Shown piece after piece: positions 31,187 through 40,500 of a stretch of DNA of 44,606 nucleotides. The position numbers and the translations under genes were made by a program. The notes beneath the pieces are model-generated. The model had not been told where the DNA came from and did no database searches. It was given only the letters and a program-made list of their open reading frames with translations. Position 1 is the first letter of the stretch. Every line of letters begins with the position of its first letter. Source of the DNA: Prolixibacteraceae bacterium (GTDB lineage: Bacteria; Bacteroidota; Bacteroidia; Bacteroidales; Prolixibacteraceae); contig JAFLKN010000018.1 in the NCBI GenBank assembly GCA_019163175.1, positions 1 to 44,606 on the forward strand, read 5' to 3'.

Positions 31187-31717
31187 ATGAGTAACAAAAC
31201 ATTCATTCAAATTGTAGAAGCTTACCTGGTCACAATTAATAAAGACAGGGAATGGCTATTGCAACAAACAGGATTTACGGCAATTGCCTGGCGAAATTGG
31301 GCAAACGGATTTAAAAACCCATCGCTCGATGCAATAAACTCAATTGCTTTAGTCCTAAAAAATTCAGGTGCAAACATCTGGACTCCCAAGCAACTAATGC
31401 CTTCTGATATGGTTTTCAGCTTCGACCGCTCAAAGGTGGCAAGGTGTAATGTAAAATGGATATGCGATTCGTACAGCATTTCAATGCCTGATTTGTATAA
31501 TGAACCTAAATTTGGCTTGGCTAAAAACAGCGTTATAAATATTCTATCAAACGACAAACAACCCAACTACGCTAACATTGTGAAATTTGCCGAAGCATTC
31601 AAAAAGCTGAATAAAGGCAATGTTAAAAGTGCGATCGACTTATTATATTTTCCAATTCCGTGGGCAGAAACAGAAAAAAGTTACATTGACATACGTAATA
31701 AAATAAAACTAATTTAA
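31187..31717 (+). CDS. Probable HTH regulator of the accessory island
   Basis: A 176-residue protein. DREWLLQQTGFTAIAWRNWA followed by NGFKNPSLDAINSIALVL looks like an XRE-type helix-turn-helix; a second similar segment (NEPKFGLAKNSVINILSNDK and VKFAEAFKKL) suggests a duplicated domain. It is bounded by terminators, so could regulate its own cassette or host genes. Moderately supported. Confidence 0.65.
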   Translation: MSNKTFIQIVEAYLVTINKDREWLLQQTGFTAIAWRNWANGFKNPSLDAINSIALVLKNSGANIWTPKQLMPSDMVFSFDRSKVARCNVKWICDSYSISMPDLYNEPKFGLAKNSVINILSNDKQPNYANIVKFAEAFKKLNKGNVKSAIDLLYFPIPWAETEKSYIDIRNKIKLI

Positions 31718-31786
31718 TATATTTGATACTCCGCGATGGAATTGAAATAGTCGTAGGAATATTGTAAAATCGCACCAGCGGCATAT

Positions 31787-31816
31787 AGCCTCACAGAAAT
31801 GTGGGGCTTTTTTTTG
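31787..31816 (+). terminator. Terminator after the HTH gene
   Basis: AGCC-CACA...TGTG-GGCT stem (31787-31808, one bulged base each side) followed by eight Ts. Confidence 0.85.
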
Positions 31817-31823
31817 TTACCTA

Positions 31824-31854
31824 TTGACAGGTATTGTTAAATTGATGTATCTTG
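31824..31854 (+). promoter_or_regulatory. Predicted promoter of the SHOCT-domain gene
   Basis: TTG at 31824-31826, a 21-nt gap, TATCTTG at 31848-31854, close to the Bacteroidota -33/-7 pattern. The ATG lies 24 nt past the -7 box, just after the previous terminator. Confidence 0.55.
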
Positions 31855-31877
31855 TACCAAACTAAATATTACCACAC

Positions 31878-32411
31878 ATGAAAAAACTTATTTTATTTAT
31901 CTTATTATTACCTGTTTTCTGTTTTGCGCAGGAAGAAATGTCTTCAGATTCATTACAAACTGCTAATTACAATGATGTTGTTTCAAAAAAAGTTAGAGGA
32001 AAGATCGGCTCATACATTACAAAAGATGGAGAAAAATTTTCTGTCGGTGATACAATTACGATAGGGGTTTCATTTAGAAATGATCAGTTTGATTTAATTA
32101 GGCAATACGCAGTTATTCAAACTTATCCTCTCGATAATAATGCAAGTGGAAGTCCTGTTGTGATTAAAAGTTTGAAATCTTATATGAAAAATGTTCAAGT
32201 TATTACTACTAAGCCAAATGGTTATGTTTATGGTCTCTGGATTAGTAATTTTGAAGCAGCACTTGCAAATAAAGAAGTAAAATCAAATGTGATGTCTAGC
32301 GATCAGGCTTTGACTGAGCTGAAGCGATGTAAAGATAAACTTGATTTAGGTCTTATTACACAGGAAGCTTTTGATTCTAAGAAAAAGGAATTAGCAAAAT
32401 TTATAAAATAG
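31878..32411 (+). CDS. Exported protein with C-terminal SHOCT-like domain
   Basis: A 177-residue protein. Residues 1-18 (MKKLILFILLLPVFCFAQ) form a Sec signal peptide. The last ~30 residues (LKRCKDKLDLGLITQEAFDS and KKKELAKF) match the short helical SHOCT pattern, often found at the ends of membrane or secreted proteins. It has its own promoter and lies between terL and portal, so it is a likely lysogenic conversion gene. AT-rich relative to structural genes. Confidence 0.7.
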   Translation: MKKLILFILLLPVFCFAQEEMSSDSLQTANYNDVVSKKVRGKIGSYITKDGEKFSVGDTITIGVSFRNDQFDLIRQYAVIQTYPLDNNASGSPVVIKSLKSYMKNVQVITTKPNGYVYGLWISNFEAALANKEVKSNVMSSDQALTELKRCKDKLDLGLITQEAFDSKKKELAKFIK

Positions 32412-32450
32412 ATCGCTTGTTATTCAATTCCTAATCCTTACATTTGTAAC

Positions 32451-32612
32451 GCTTACACAATCAGAATGGGGTTTCGGAATTCGCCTTTAATGTAATTTCA
32501 ACGAGATTTTAAATATAGAGCTATCGGGATCAACTTCTTCCGGGTTTCGGCCTGTTCGTGGTTGTGTAAGCACCCGGTGGCTCCTTTTGTTTCATTTAAT
32601 GCTTACACAACC
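32451..32612 (+). repeat. GCTTACACAA repeats forming a hairpin at a start codon
   Basis: GCTTACACAA at 32451-32460, GGTTGTGTAAGC at 32560-32571 and GCTTACACAACC at 32601-32612. The last two are perfect 12-bp complements with a 29-nt loop, ending at the base before the ATG at 32613. It could hide the start site or be a protein-binding site. Confidence 0.65.
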
Positions 32613-32843
32613 ATGAGTAAAAAACAAGCTTTCCGCCTGATCTACAAGGTAGAGTCAGAAAAATTAGAAGATGTAATCCGAGTAGCCTGGGAATTCGTTT
32701 CCGAAATGGGCATGGAACCTGAAACAATCACACTGCCTGATGGCAGGATCCTGCCGTGGAATCCTTCAGCAGCTCACCAGTTCGCCGCTGAAGGTAGTAT
32801 CGATGAGAAAAAATATATTGAATGGTCGCTCTCAGAAAAATAA
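32613..32843 (+). CDS. Small accessory protein of unknown function
   Basis: A 76-residue protein from the ATG at 32613 (MSKKQAFRLIYKVESEKLED). A start at 32562 would run through the hairpin stem and is less likely. Mixed alpha/beta, acidic end. Possible translation control by the hairpin. A terminator follows, then the portal operon. Function unknown. Confidence 0.65.
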   Translation: MSKKQAFRLIYKVESEKLEDVIRVAWEFVSEMGMEPETITLPDGRILPWNPSAAHQFAAEGSIDEKKYIEWSLSEK

Positions 32844-32866
32844 TTCATAAAAATCAATAAAATCAA

Positions 32867-32893
32867 AGCAGCTCTCCCCGGGCTGCTTTTTTT
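32867..32893 (+). terminator. Terminator before the portal operon
   Basis: AGCAGC at 32867-32872 pairs with GCTGCT at 32882-32887, followed by a T tract. The late promoter P4 octamer begins inside the T tract. Confidence 0.8.
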
Positions 32894-32928
32894 GTCCTTT
32901 CCCTTTCCCTTCGCCATTCTTAGCTTCG
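32893..32928 (+). promoter_or_regulatory. Predicted phage late promoter P4
   Basis: TGTCCTTT at 32893-32900, a 20-nt gap, TAGCTTCG at 32921-32928. The ATG at 32934 lies 5 nt beyond, so the message may be nearly leaderless. Drives 32934, portal and connectors. Confidence 0.68.
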
Positions 32929-32933
32929 CTAAC

Positions 32934-33206
32934 ATGAAACTTTACGAGGCAATAGAACAAATGCGGCAAATCTCCAAAGAAGGAGGCGAATTCTCATTCA
33001 CCTTTATGGGCTATTCCGAAACTGCCGGAAAATCCGATGGACCAATATCGGTCGAACGTGCCAGGCTTCGTTCGCGCCCAACGCACGAACAAAACAGCAA
33101 TACATATGTGATGGAAGCCTATACCAATCTGCTAAGCGGAGAAGCCCGCCAATTCTATCAGCCTTTACTCATGATTTTTAACGGACAAAAAATTGATCTC
33201 GAATGA
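32934..33206 (+). CDS. Small protein before the portal gene
   Basis: A 90-residue protein from the ATG at 32934 (MKLYEAIEQMRQISKEGGEF). A start at 32892 would lie inside the terminator and promoter. Its stop overlaps the portal ATG (ATGA at 33203), so the two are translationally coupled. Probably a head-assembly accessory, from position only. Confidence 0.7.
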   Translation: MKLYEAIEQMRQISKEGGEFSFTFMGYSETAGKSDGPISVERARLRSRPTHEQNSNTYVMEAYTNLLSGEARQFYQPLLMIFNGQKIDLE

Positions 33207-34573
33207 AAAAAACTGATGTGCATGTAGAAGGCGATGCGGGAGTATTGAATATTCCTGATGTTGGCGTTTACTCATTTTATACCGGATCTGGCTCTTCCTC
33301 CGACATGTGGAGCTCGCTTGTTATGAACGATAGCGGAGTGCAATGGGAGGCAGATCCTAACATTATTGGAGGTAAAAAGATTGTACCGTATGGCGCAAAC
33401 AACAACCTGCCAGTCGTGATCCGGAACATGATGGAAGAAAACAACCTGGCTCCCGGAATCCTGGAGCGCGAAATGGGTTTACTCCATGGTCAGGGTCCGC
33501 AGTTGTATGTCGATAATGTGGTAAACGATGATATTGTTCGCAAATGGACCTACGATCAGGAAATATGGGACTGGCTAAAATCATGGAATTACCGCCGTTT
33601 CATCGACATGAGCACGGTTGAATACAAATACCTGAAGGGAATTTTCGTAAAGAGGTTCATCCGCAAAGGTGCACGTATTGGCCGACGTCCTGAATTTGTT
33701 CTGGAAGTTTGCCCCGGTACCGATGCGCGTTTGGCATGGGTTGACAGCCGCCGACTTGAAGACGTACCCAACATTTTTACCGGAGACTTTGAAAACAATT
33801 GTAGTCGTACCGGGATCCGCACATGGCCAATCTGGGACAAATACGATCCGTTCGGCATAGCCGCTTCAATGAGCTACCACAACAGCTATTCGTTTGCTCA
33901 CAACTTTTACTCGATCCCTGCATTCTGGGGTTCGCGCAAATGGATCCAGCGTTCGAGCGATGTGCCAAATATCCTGAAATATTTGTCAGACAATGGCCTG
34001 ATGCTTACACACCACATCCATTCTCCATCCAACTACTGGGACGAAAAGCGCGACAAGCTTGAGCTGAAATTCCCTGGCAAACCTGAATCATACATCGATG
34101 AGAAACTGAAGCAGTTGAAAGAAGAAACATTCCGCACAATTTCAGGAGTTCTGCAAGGCCAGAAAAATGTAGGTAAATTCATTGAAACAGTTGATACCTG
34201 GGATGATGAAGCGCAATTGGTCCGTACCTGGAAGATTGAAGCGATCGACAATAAAACCAAAGATTTTATTGATGCACAAATTGCCATATCCGACAAGGCC
34301 GATGCTGCCACCACTTCAGGAATTGGATTGCACCCTGCCCTATCAAACATGATGATGAACGGAAAGTCAGCTTCAGGATCTGAAATGCTTTACGCGCTGA
34401 AATTGTACCTGGCATCCGATACCACTATTCCGGAAGAGGTAATATTTGAACCTATCAACCAATGTATTGAAGCCATGTGGCCCGGGAAAAAGTGTCGCCT
34501 GGGATTCTATCACAAAATTGTGATGAAAGAAGAGAATGTTGCTCCACAAGACAGAACTACAACAAACGTTTAA
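33203..34573 (+). CDS. Portal protein
   Basis: A 456-residue protein in the size range of portal proteins, with long helical stem segments (YIDEKLKQLKEETFRTISGV) and the wing/crown-like sequence typical of Bacteroidota prophage portals. It is upstream of connector-like genes and the tape measure, and the packaging motor gene lies 5 kb upstream with the accessory island between. The portal forms the DNA entry channel and binds terminase. Not proven by a single signature motif. Confidence 0.7.
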   Translation: MKKTDVHVEGDAGVLNIPDVGVYSFYTGSGSSSDMWSSLVMNDSGVQWEADPNIIGGKKIVPYGANNNLPVVIRNMMEENNLAPGILEREMGLLHGQGPQLYVDNVVNDDIVRKWTYDQEIWDWLKSWNYRRFIDMSTVEYKYLKGIFVKRFIRKGARIGRRPEFVLEVCPGTDARLAWVDSRRLEDVPNIFTGDFENNCSRTGIRTWPIWDKYDPFGIAASMSYHNSYSFAHNFYSIPAFWGSRKWIQRSSDVPNILKYLSDNGLMLTHHIHSPSNYWDEKRDKLELKFPGKPESYIDEKLKQLKEETFRTISGVLQGQKNVGKFIETVDTWDDEAQLVRTWKIEAIDNKTKDFIDAQIAISDKADAATTSGIGLHPALSNMMMNGKSASGSEMLYALKLYLASDTTIPEEVIFEPINQCIEAMWPGKKCRLGFYHKIVMKEENVAPQDRTTTNV

Positions 34574-34576
34574 GCC

Positions 34577-35629
34577 ATGATATTCAACAAAAACAGTAAT
34601 GGAAGTGAAGAGCTGCGGGTACTTACCGGCTCCTATTATGCCAGCAACGAGTTCGAAAAAATAGGTGTTAAAGTAGAGCTGGCCACCGAAGATCTTACCA
34701 CTCTTATCGGCCTTGAAGTTTATCAGGTTGCTGAAACGCACTACCTAAGCGATAACTATCTGTCCCCGGTCGAGCCGACCCCTGAGCCTGTCGAAGGGGA
34801 TTCGGGCAGCCTTGGCGCCGGAATTGCTCCTCCGGATTATGCCTTTCGTGACAAGTTGGTCCAGTACATGCAGCTCCCCATCGCATTTATGGCTACAATG
34901 TGGCACCATCAGGGCAATGATCTTTCGCACGAAGACAGTGGCCGGAAGAATAAGCTCGATAAAAACTCCGAATCTATTGCCTGGGAATGGCAATATAACC
35001 GCGACGATGCCGCTGCGCTTAGCAATTACCGCCGTGCATTCGACCGGTTAATCCGTTTCATGAATGCCAACATCGATAAGCTTCCGGAATGGAAGAATTC
35101 GCCAGCAAAGAAAACATCGCTCAGCCTATTCATAAATACGGCAGAGCATTTTAATCGGTTATTCGCCATCGATGATTCCCCGGTTTTTTTCCTGCGCCTG
35201 GCTCCGCTTATGCGTGAAGTGGAACGCAAATTCATTAAACCAATCCTTGGATCGGAAAGGTTTGATGAATTGAAAGATGCGATCAAATCCGGAGAAGAAC
35301 TCTCCGGAACTGATCAGGAGCTTTACGACTATGTTTGCGATCCAATTCCGCTAATCACCATGAGCATGGCCGTGAAAAGATTTTCGCTAACCGTGATCCC
35401 CGAAGGCGTTGTGCAGAATTTTACTTCTGAGCGAATGACCCAGAACGCCAACATTCCGGCAACAATCGATTTAATTACAGCAGTATCAAAGTCGCTGTAT
35501 CAAGACGGAATCCGTGTTCTGAATGAGTTGAAGAAGTTCTGGTCAATCGAAAATGCTGATGAAACGGATGAAACAATTACCGAGTTTTTACCTGGTGCAA
35601 AAGCCAACGACAAATTCATTGCCCTATGA
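34577..35629 (+). CDS. Head-tail connector-type protein
   Basis: A 350-residue protein. It resembles the DUF6712-type family seen between portal and tail genes in Bacteroidota prophages (ANIDKLPEWKNSPAKKTSLS, PILGSERFDELKDAIKSGEE). Residues of about 67-82 hold a Pro/Glu linker (PVEPTPEPVEGDSGSLGAG) that is encoded by a CCTGAGCCTGTCGAAGG repeat, an in-frame insertion. Coupled to the next gene by overlap at 35626. Confidence 0.65.
   Translation: MIFNKNSNGSEELRVLTGSYYASNEFEKIGVKVELATEDLTTLIGLEVYQVAETHYLSDNYLSPVEPTPEPVEGDSGSLGAGIAPPDYAFRDKLVQYMQLPIAFMATMWHHQGNDLSHEDSGRKNKLDKNSESIAWEWQYNRDDAAALSNYRRAFDRLIRFMNANIDKLPEWKNSPAKKTSLSLFINTAEHFNRLFAIDDSPVFFLRLAPLMREVERKFIKPILGSERFDELKDAIKSGEELSGTDQELYDYVCDPIPLITMSMAVKRFSLTVIPEGVVQNFTSERMTQNANIPATIDLITAVSKSLYQDGIRVLNELKKFWSIENADETDETITEFLPGAKANDKFIAL
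34781..34797 (+). repeat. CCTGAGC-TGTCGAAGG dispersed repeat, copy 2 (inside a gene)
   Basis: CCTGAGCCTGTCGAAGG, one base different from 23221-23237, located within the 34577 coding sequence and read in frame as part of PTPEPVEG. Confidence 0.6.
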
Positions 35630-36558
35630 ACACGATCGAAATTCCTGATAAAGATTTAAAAGTCGAATTCCCATCGTGTTGGGAAGAACTTACCAACGAT
35701 CAGTTTGCTTTTGTAATGCAAGAATGGATCTCACTGATGGATGGTAAAATCAACGAAGACGAATTCAAGCTGCTTATTCTCTATAATCTTCTTGGGCTTA
35801 CCCGCTCACCTTTCCAAAATTGGAAAGACAAACGCCTGACCAAAGAGCAGCTGGAGAATAAATTTGCAAACATCTGGCAATTGACTGAATTACTCAACTG
35901 GCTTATCCGGGAAGAAACCTATCAGGGCGAAACCGTTTCAATGCTTAACTATACCGGCATCATTAACCGAATCCCGCGTATTGATGGTGAATGGTCGGTT
36001 CTCGAAGGTCCTTCTGATTGCCTTCTGAATGTAACTTTTGCCGAATACCGTGCAGCCTGGAAGTTTTTCGAAGCCTATACCCTCGACCAGAAACATGCTG
36101 ATCTCGATCATTTAGTTGCTGTTTTGTACCGGCCGGTCAGGGCAAATTATGACGAGCTGAAACTGAAGCCAGATTTTGACGGTCAAAACCGCGAACCGTT
36201 CAATCCGTACATTACCGACCATTATGCCGAGCTGATAAAAACCCTGCCTTTCTGGATGAAATACACGATTTACGTGTGGTTTGGCAATTGCGATAAATTT
36301 CTGAAGGAGGAAGATCTTGAGCTGGATGGCAAACCGTTATCCTTCTCCCAATTGTTCAAAAAGTCGCTGGCTGAACCTGTTGATGGAGAAGTTGAAACGC
36401 TTGATGACAATGACCTGGGATTAACAGGATTGCTTTATATGGTTGCCGAATCGAAACTTTTTGGAACGATAGCCGAAACCGACCGGACCAACTACATCGA
36501 TCTGCTTACCGCTCTCCTGTATTGGAAGCAACAAACCGATAAAATTAAAACAGCATGA
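35626..36558 (+). CDS. Tail/head completion protein of unknown type
   Basis: A 310-residue acidic, helix-rich protein (MNTIEIPDKDLKVEFPSCWE) in the connector block. Its ATG overlaps the upstream stop and its end overlaps the next ATG, so the four connector genes form one coupled unit. No fold recognised beyond position. It may be a tail assembly chaperone-like or head completion factor. Confidence 0.65.
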   Translation: MNTIEIPDKDLKVEFPSCWEELTNDQFAFVMQEWISLMDGKINEDEFKLLILYNLLGLTRSPFQNWKDKRLTKEQLENKFANIWQLTELLNWLIREETYQGETVSMLNYTGIINRIPRIDGEWSVLEGPSDCLLNVTFAEYRAAWKFFEAYTLDQKHADLDHLVAVLYRPVRANYDELKLKPDFDGQNREPFNPYITDHYAELIKTLPFWMKYTIYVWFGNCDKFLKEEDLELDGKPLSFSQLFKKSLAEPVDGEVETLDDNDLGLTGLLYMVAESKLFGTIAETDRTNYIDLLTALLYWKQQTDKIKTA

Positions 36559-37013
36559 TCCGGATTACAGATTTTTCAGAACTGCTCACCCTGATGGTGG
36601 CCGACATACAGAAAACCATTCCCGAATTGAAAGGTTTTGTGCTGGTAGCAAACGAAAATCACCTGGTCAGGCGATTGAGCGATAAGCCTGGTGTGTGGCT
36701 TGGTGTAACTATACCTTCATCAGATCCGGAAACGGTTAACGAAGATAGTGTGGCCGAAAATAACATTGTCTGGATTTTTATCCTGGAGAAGAAAGATCCG
36801 GGAAGCCTGACAGCTACAGCTGAGCTTACGCATTACCAGAAACTTCAGGATATAACAACGGCAGTAAAGAACTGGCTCCGCGATAAAAAGCTGGATGGAA
36901 ACGAATTTCTTGAATACCTGAACCTTCAAAGCCTGCACACCGATCCTGAATATCAGTTTGGCGGATGGAACGGCTGGAGCATCAACTTTAATTTCGACAC
37001 TGACGGATATTAA
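36555..37013 (+). CDS. Probable tail terminator/completion protein
   Basis: A 152-residue mixed alpha/beta protein (MIRITDFSELLTLMVADIQK) of the length expected for tail terminator or head-tail joining proteins, with GVWLGVTIPSSDP and an aromatic C-terminus (GGWNGWSINFNFDTD). Position between connectors and tape measure supports this. The exact class is inferred. Confidence 0.55.
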   Translation: MIRITDFSELLTLMVADIQKTIPELKGFVLVANENHLVRRLSDKPGVWLGVTIPSSDPETVNEDSVAENNIVWIFILEKKDPGSLTATAELTHYQKLQDITTAVKNWLRDKKLDGNEFLEYLNLQSLHTDPEYQFGGWNGWSINFNFDTDGY

Positions 37014-37015
37014 CG

Positions 37016-37420
37016 ATGGAACTGGCACTCGTACGCAAAGAGTTTATAAAGCAGATCCTCCAGCAGGAAGGAAAAGAGCTGCACGATAATCAGGGAAAAG
37101 CAATTGCCAAACTTTTGCACTTTCACAGTAACCGGCTGATGGATACCCGTCCTTATCGTGTTAGTTCCGAGGACTCGATGGACGGACAGTTCAGTACGCA
37201 GATCACCGCTTATGGCCGCTTTCTCGACATCAAACCAAAGAACCGGGTAATTAAGGAACAAAGCAAATACACCCACTGGCGCCAACGCAGACGAACAAAA
37301 GCTTTCCCGATATACAACCGCTTTGTTTTTGGGCACTATTATACAATCGCTTACCGGCTCATGTATGGACTTACTGAAGAAGTCGCTCAAAATATCAGAA
37401 AACAATTCGATGAAAAATAA
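37016..37420 (+). CDS. Tail-region basic protein of unknown function
   Basis: A 134-residue basic protein. SKYTHWRQRRRTKAFPIYNR and FVFGHYYTIAYRLMYGLTEE are distinctive but not assigned to a family by me. It ends 134 bases before the tape measure, with a hairpin-rich spacer and late promoter P5 between. Possibly a tail completion factor. Confidence 0.65.
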   Translation: MELALVRKEFIKQILQQEGKELHDNQGKAIAKLLHFHSNRLMDTRPYRVSSEDSMDGQFSTQITAYGRFLDIKPKNRVIKEQSKYTHWRQRRRTKAFPIYNRFVFGHYYTIAYRLMYGLTEEVAQNIRKQFDEK

Positions 37421-37422
37421 AT

Positions 37423-37497
37423 GCTCACTTCGACACGCTTCGCTGCTCAGTGAGCGTAGCTCATAGCATTGCTGCCTGAGCGCGAAGCAGTCGAAGG
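37423..37497 (+). repeat. Hairpin-rich spacer with diverged TCGAAGG repeat
   Basis: GCTCACT at 37423-37429 pairs with AGTGAGC at 37449-37455. A second part, CCTGAGCGCGAAGCAGTCGA ending AAGG, is a diverged third copy of the CCTGAGC...TCGAAGG repeat with outer GCCT/AGGC arms. It ends next to late promoter P5, as the copy at 23221 does next to P3. Confidence 0.55.
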
Positions 37498-37498
37498 C

Positions 37499-37534
37499 TG
37501 TCCTTTTTGTAGGTTGCCGCCAATTGTATCATTG
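37499..37534 (+). promoter_or_regulatory. Predicted phage late promoter P5
   Basis: TGTCCTTT at 37499-37506, a 20-nt gap, TATCATTG at 37527-37534. The tape-measure ATG is at 37555. Confidence 0.68.
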
Positions 37535-37554
37535 CTTTCATAAAATTTTAAGCA

Positions 37555-40500
37555 ATGGGAAAGAAACTACGCGACGAAGATCTTAACCTCAATATTATCG
37601 TGAATGGTGATAAAGGCAAGAAAGAACTGGGTGATCTGGAAAAGAGCACCCGTGACCTTACTGTCCGAAACAAAGAACTCCGGGAAGAAAAACAAAAGTT
37701 GATCCGTGCCGGTCAGCAGGAGAGCGAAGCATTTAAGCGAATTACCAAGGAAATAACCGAAAACAATGCAACGCTGAAAACTAACGAAACCCGGATGGCT
37801 GCCCTCCGCAAAGAAATTGGCATAACTGGTCTTACGATGGCTCAGCTCCGGAGCGAACAAACCAGGTTAAAGCGCTTGATGGATTCATCTACTCCAGAAA
37901 CCGAACAATGGAAGCTGTTTAAAAATCAGCTTGCTGCCGTTGACGGACAAATGGCAAAGCTCAAAGGTGGAGGTCAGAAAATGCAATTGTCGATCGGCAA
38001 AATGGCCGATGGATTTAACCGCTATTTTGGAATGATATCCGTTTGGGTTGCATCATTTACCGGAGTCGTACTAGGTTTCAAAAAAGCTTCGCAGGCGTAT
38101 GCCGAATTTGATGATAAGGTGGCAGATGTGCAGAAAACTACCGGCTTAACTAAGGAGGAAGTTCTCGACCTGGACAAATCGCTTCAGGAACTTGATACCC
38201 GAACCGCTCAGCAAGGCTTGCTTGATCTGGCTAAAGTAGCCGGTAAATTGGGTATATCAGCACAGGAAGATGTGGAAGGTTTCGTTCGTGCAGCTGATAA
38301 AATTGCCGTTGCATTAACTGAGGATCTGGGCGGAAATATCGAAGAATCGGTAAACGACATGGGTAAGCTTGTCGATATCTTCAAGCTGAAGGATGAGTTT
38401 GGCATGGAACAATCGCTTATCAAGGTTGGATCTGCAATAAATAGTTTGGGAGCGGCGGGCACAGCAAACGAAGGATACATTGTAGAATTCACAAAACGCA
38501 TGGCTGGTGTGGCCCCGGCTGCTGATATCTCGATTGATAAGGTAATGGGACTGGGTGCAACTCTTGATCAGTTCGGCCAAACTTCTGAAATCTCATCAAC
38601 AACCATTTCGGCCGTATGGACTGACATGTTTAAAGCGCCTGGCGAATATGCTAAGATTGCCGGAATGTCGCTCAAAGACTTCAATGATCTGCTGAACACG
38701 GATTCAAACGAGGCATTTATTAAATTCCTGACTGGCTTAAAAGGGAACAATGGCGGACTAAGTGAGATGGCCACGAAGCTCGATGGTTTAGGACTGGAGG
38801 GAAAGCGGTCGATCTCTGTTTTGGGTGTACTGGCCAACAACACCGAAACGCTCCGGACTCAACAGAAATTATCGGCTGATGAATTCGAAAAAGGAACATC
38901 ACTGATTAATGAGTTCAACATCAAGAATGAAACAATGCAGGCCCGTTTGGAGAAATCAAGGAAAGACCTGGATTTAATGACCCGTGAATTGGGCTCAAAT
39001 CTTTCTCCTGCTATGTTGGTCAGCACAAATGGAGTTACTTATTTCATAAAGGGATTAAGTGCAGGAATCAAAATATTCAAAGAGTATTATCCATTAATTG
39101 TCAGTTCCGCTATTGCTGTTACTGCCTATACTATTGCCCTTCGGGTAAGCACTGCCGAAAAGAAAGCATCATTTCTGGCCACAAAATTGGGCGCAGCTAT
39201 GGAGGCTACTTACGGCACAATAAAGGGAATTGTAACCGGGAAAATCAATCTGGCAACAGTAGCTCAACGTGCATGGAATGTTGCTGTCGCTCAGAATCCA
39301 ATTGGTGCAATATTAGCTGTTGTTGTTGCCGTTGGCGCTGCAATTTGGCAATACTCCAAAACTGTAAACGCAGCTACAGCCGCGCAAAAGGCATTGAACG
39401 AGCTTGAAACAAGGGCCCTGCAAAACACGGTAGAGCAAAAACAGGAAATGGAGAAGTGGCTGGATATTGCCCGGGATAAAAACAGGAGTATTGATGAACG
39501 TACAGCTGCTGTTGCTGCACTCAATAAACTCTCTCCTGAATTCCTTGGAAACCTTACCCTGGAGAAAATCAATACTGAAGCGGCAGATGAAGCTACAAAG
39601 AATTACATCAAATCAATCGAGCAAAAAGCAAGGGTACAGGCTGCACAGGAAATGCTTACTGAACTGGAAAAGGAACGAATAAAGGCAGTTCGTGAGGGAT
39701 CAGATGTTGAACTTTCGACTATGCAGCAAGTTTGGAATTCAGTATCAAGCCTTGGAAATATCCATGCCTTAACCGCTAAAAATATCGTGTCAGGCATAAA
39801 AAACCAGACCAAAGCCGAGAAGGAATATCTTGAACAGAAAAAAGCACTATCGAAGATTATTGGTGATGGAAGCAAAACAGATCCGGGAACTCCAATTGGC
39901 ACCAGAAAAACAATAGGCGACCAGGTTCTTGAATGGGACGGCACCAATTGGAAACTGGTTCAGGAACTAGGCAATGGTGGTGGATCTGGTGGTGGCGAAT
40001 TATCGGAAGCTGAAAAGAAAGCACGGGCCAAAGCTTACCAGGACATTGAAATACTCCAGCGCAAAGAAGTAAATGCCATCAAGCAGAAACTTCTCGATAA
40101 ACAAATCAGCGAGGAGGAGGCCAATGCACAGATTCTCCAGAAAGAAACTGAATTCCTTACTAAAAAAATTGCTCTTCAGAAAAAGTATGGTGAAGACTAT
40201 ACCGATACCGAATCTGCGATCCTGGATAAATCGTTGAAAGCTGCTGAAGAACTTGATAAGAAATCGGCTGATGCCCGGAAAAAAGAACAGGAAAAGGCGC
40301 TTAAGGCACTTGAAAGTCGTGAGGATGCTGAGCTAAATGTAATTAAAAAACAACTGGCTGACAGGCTGATTGATGAAGATACCGCAGAGCAGCTTTTGTT
40401 GCAGAAAGAAATTGACTTTTTAAATGAGAGAATTGCCCTCAAAAAGCAATATGGCGAAGATACTGCTGAACTCGAAGGCCAGATTCTTGATAAAGTAAAT

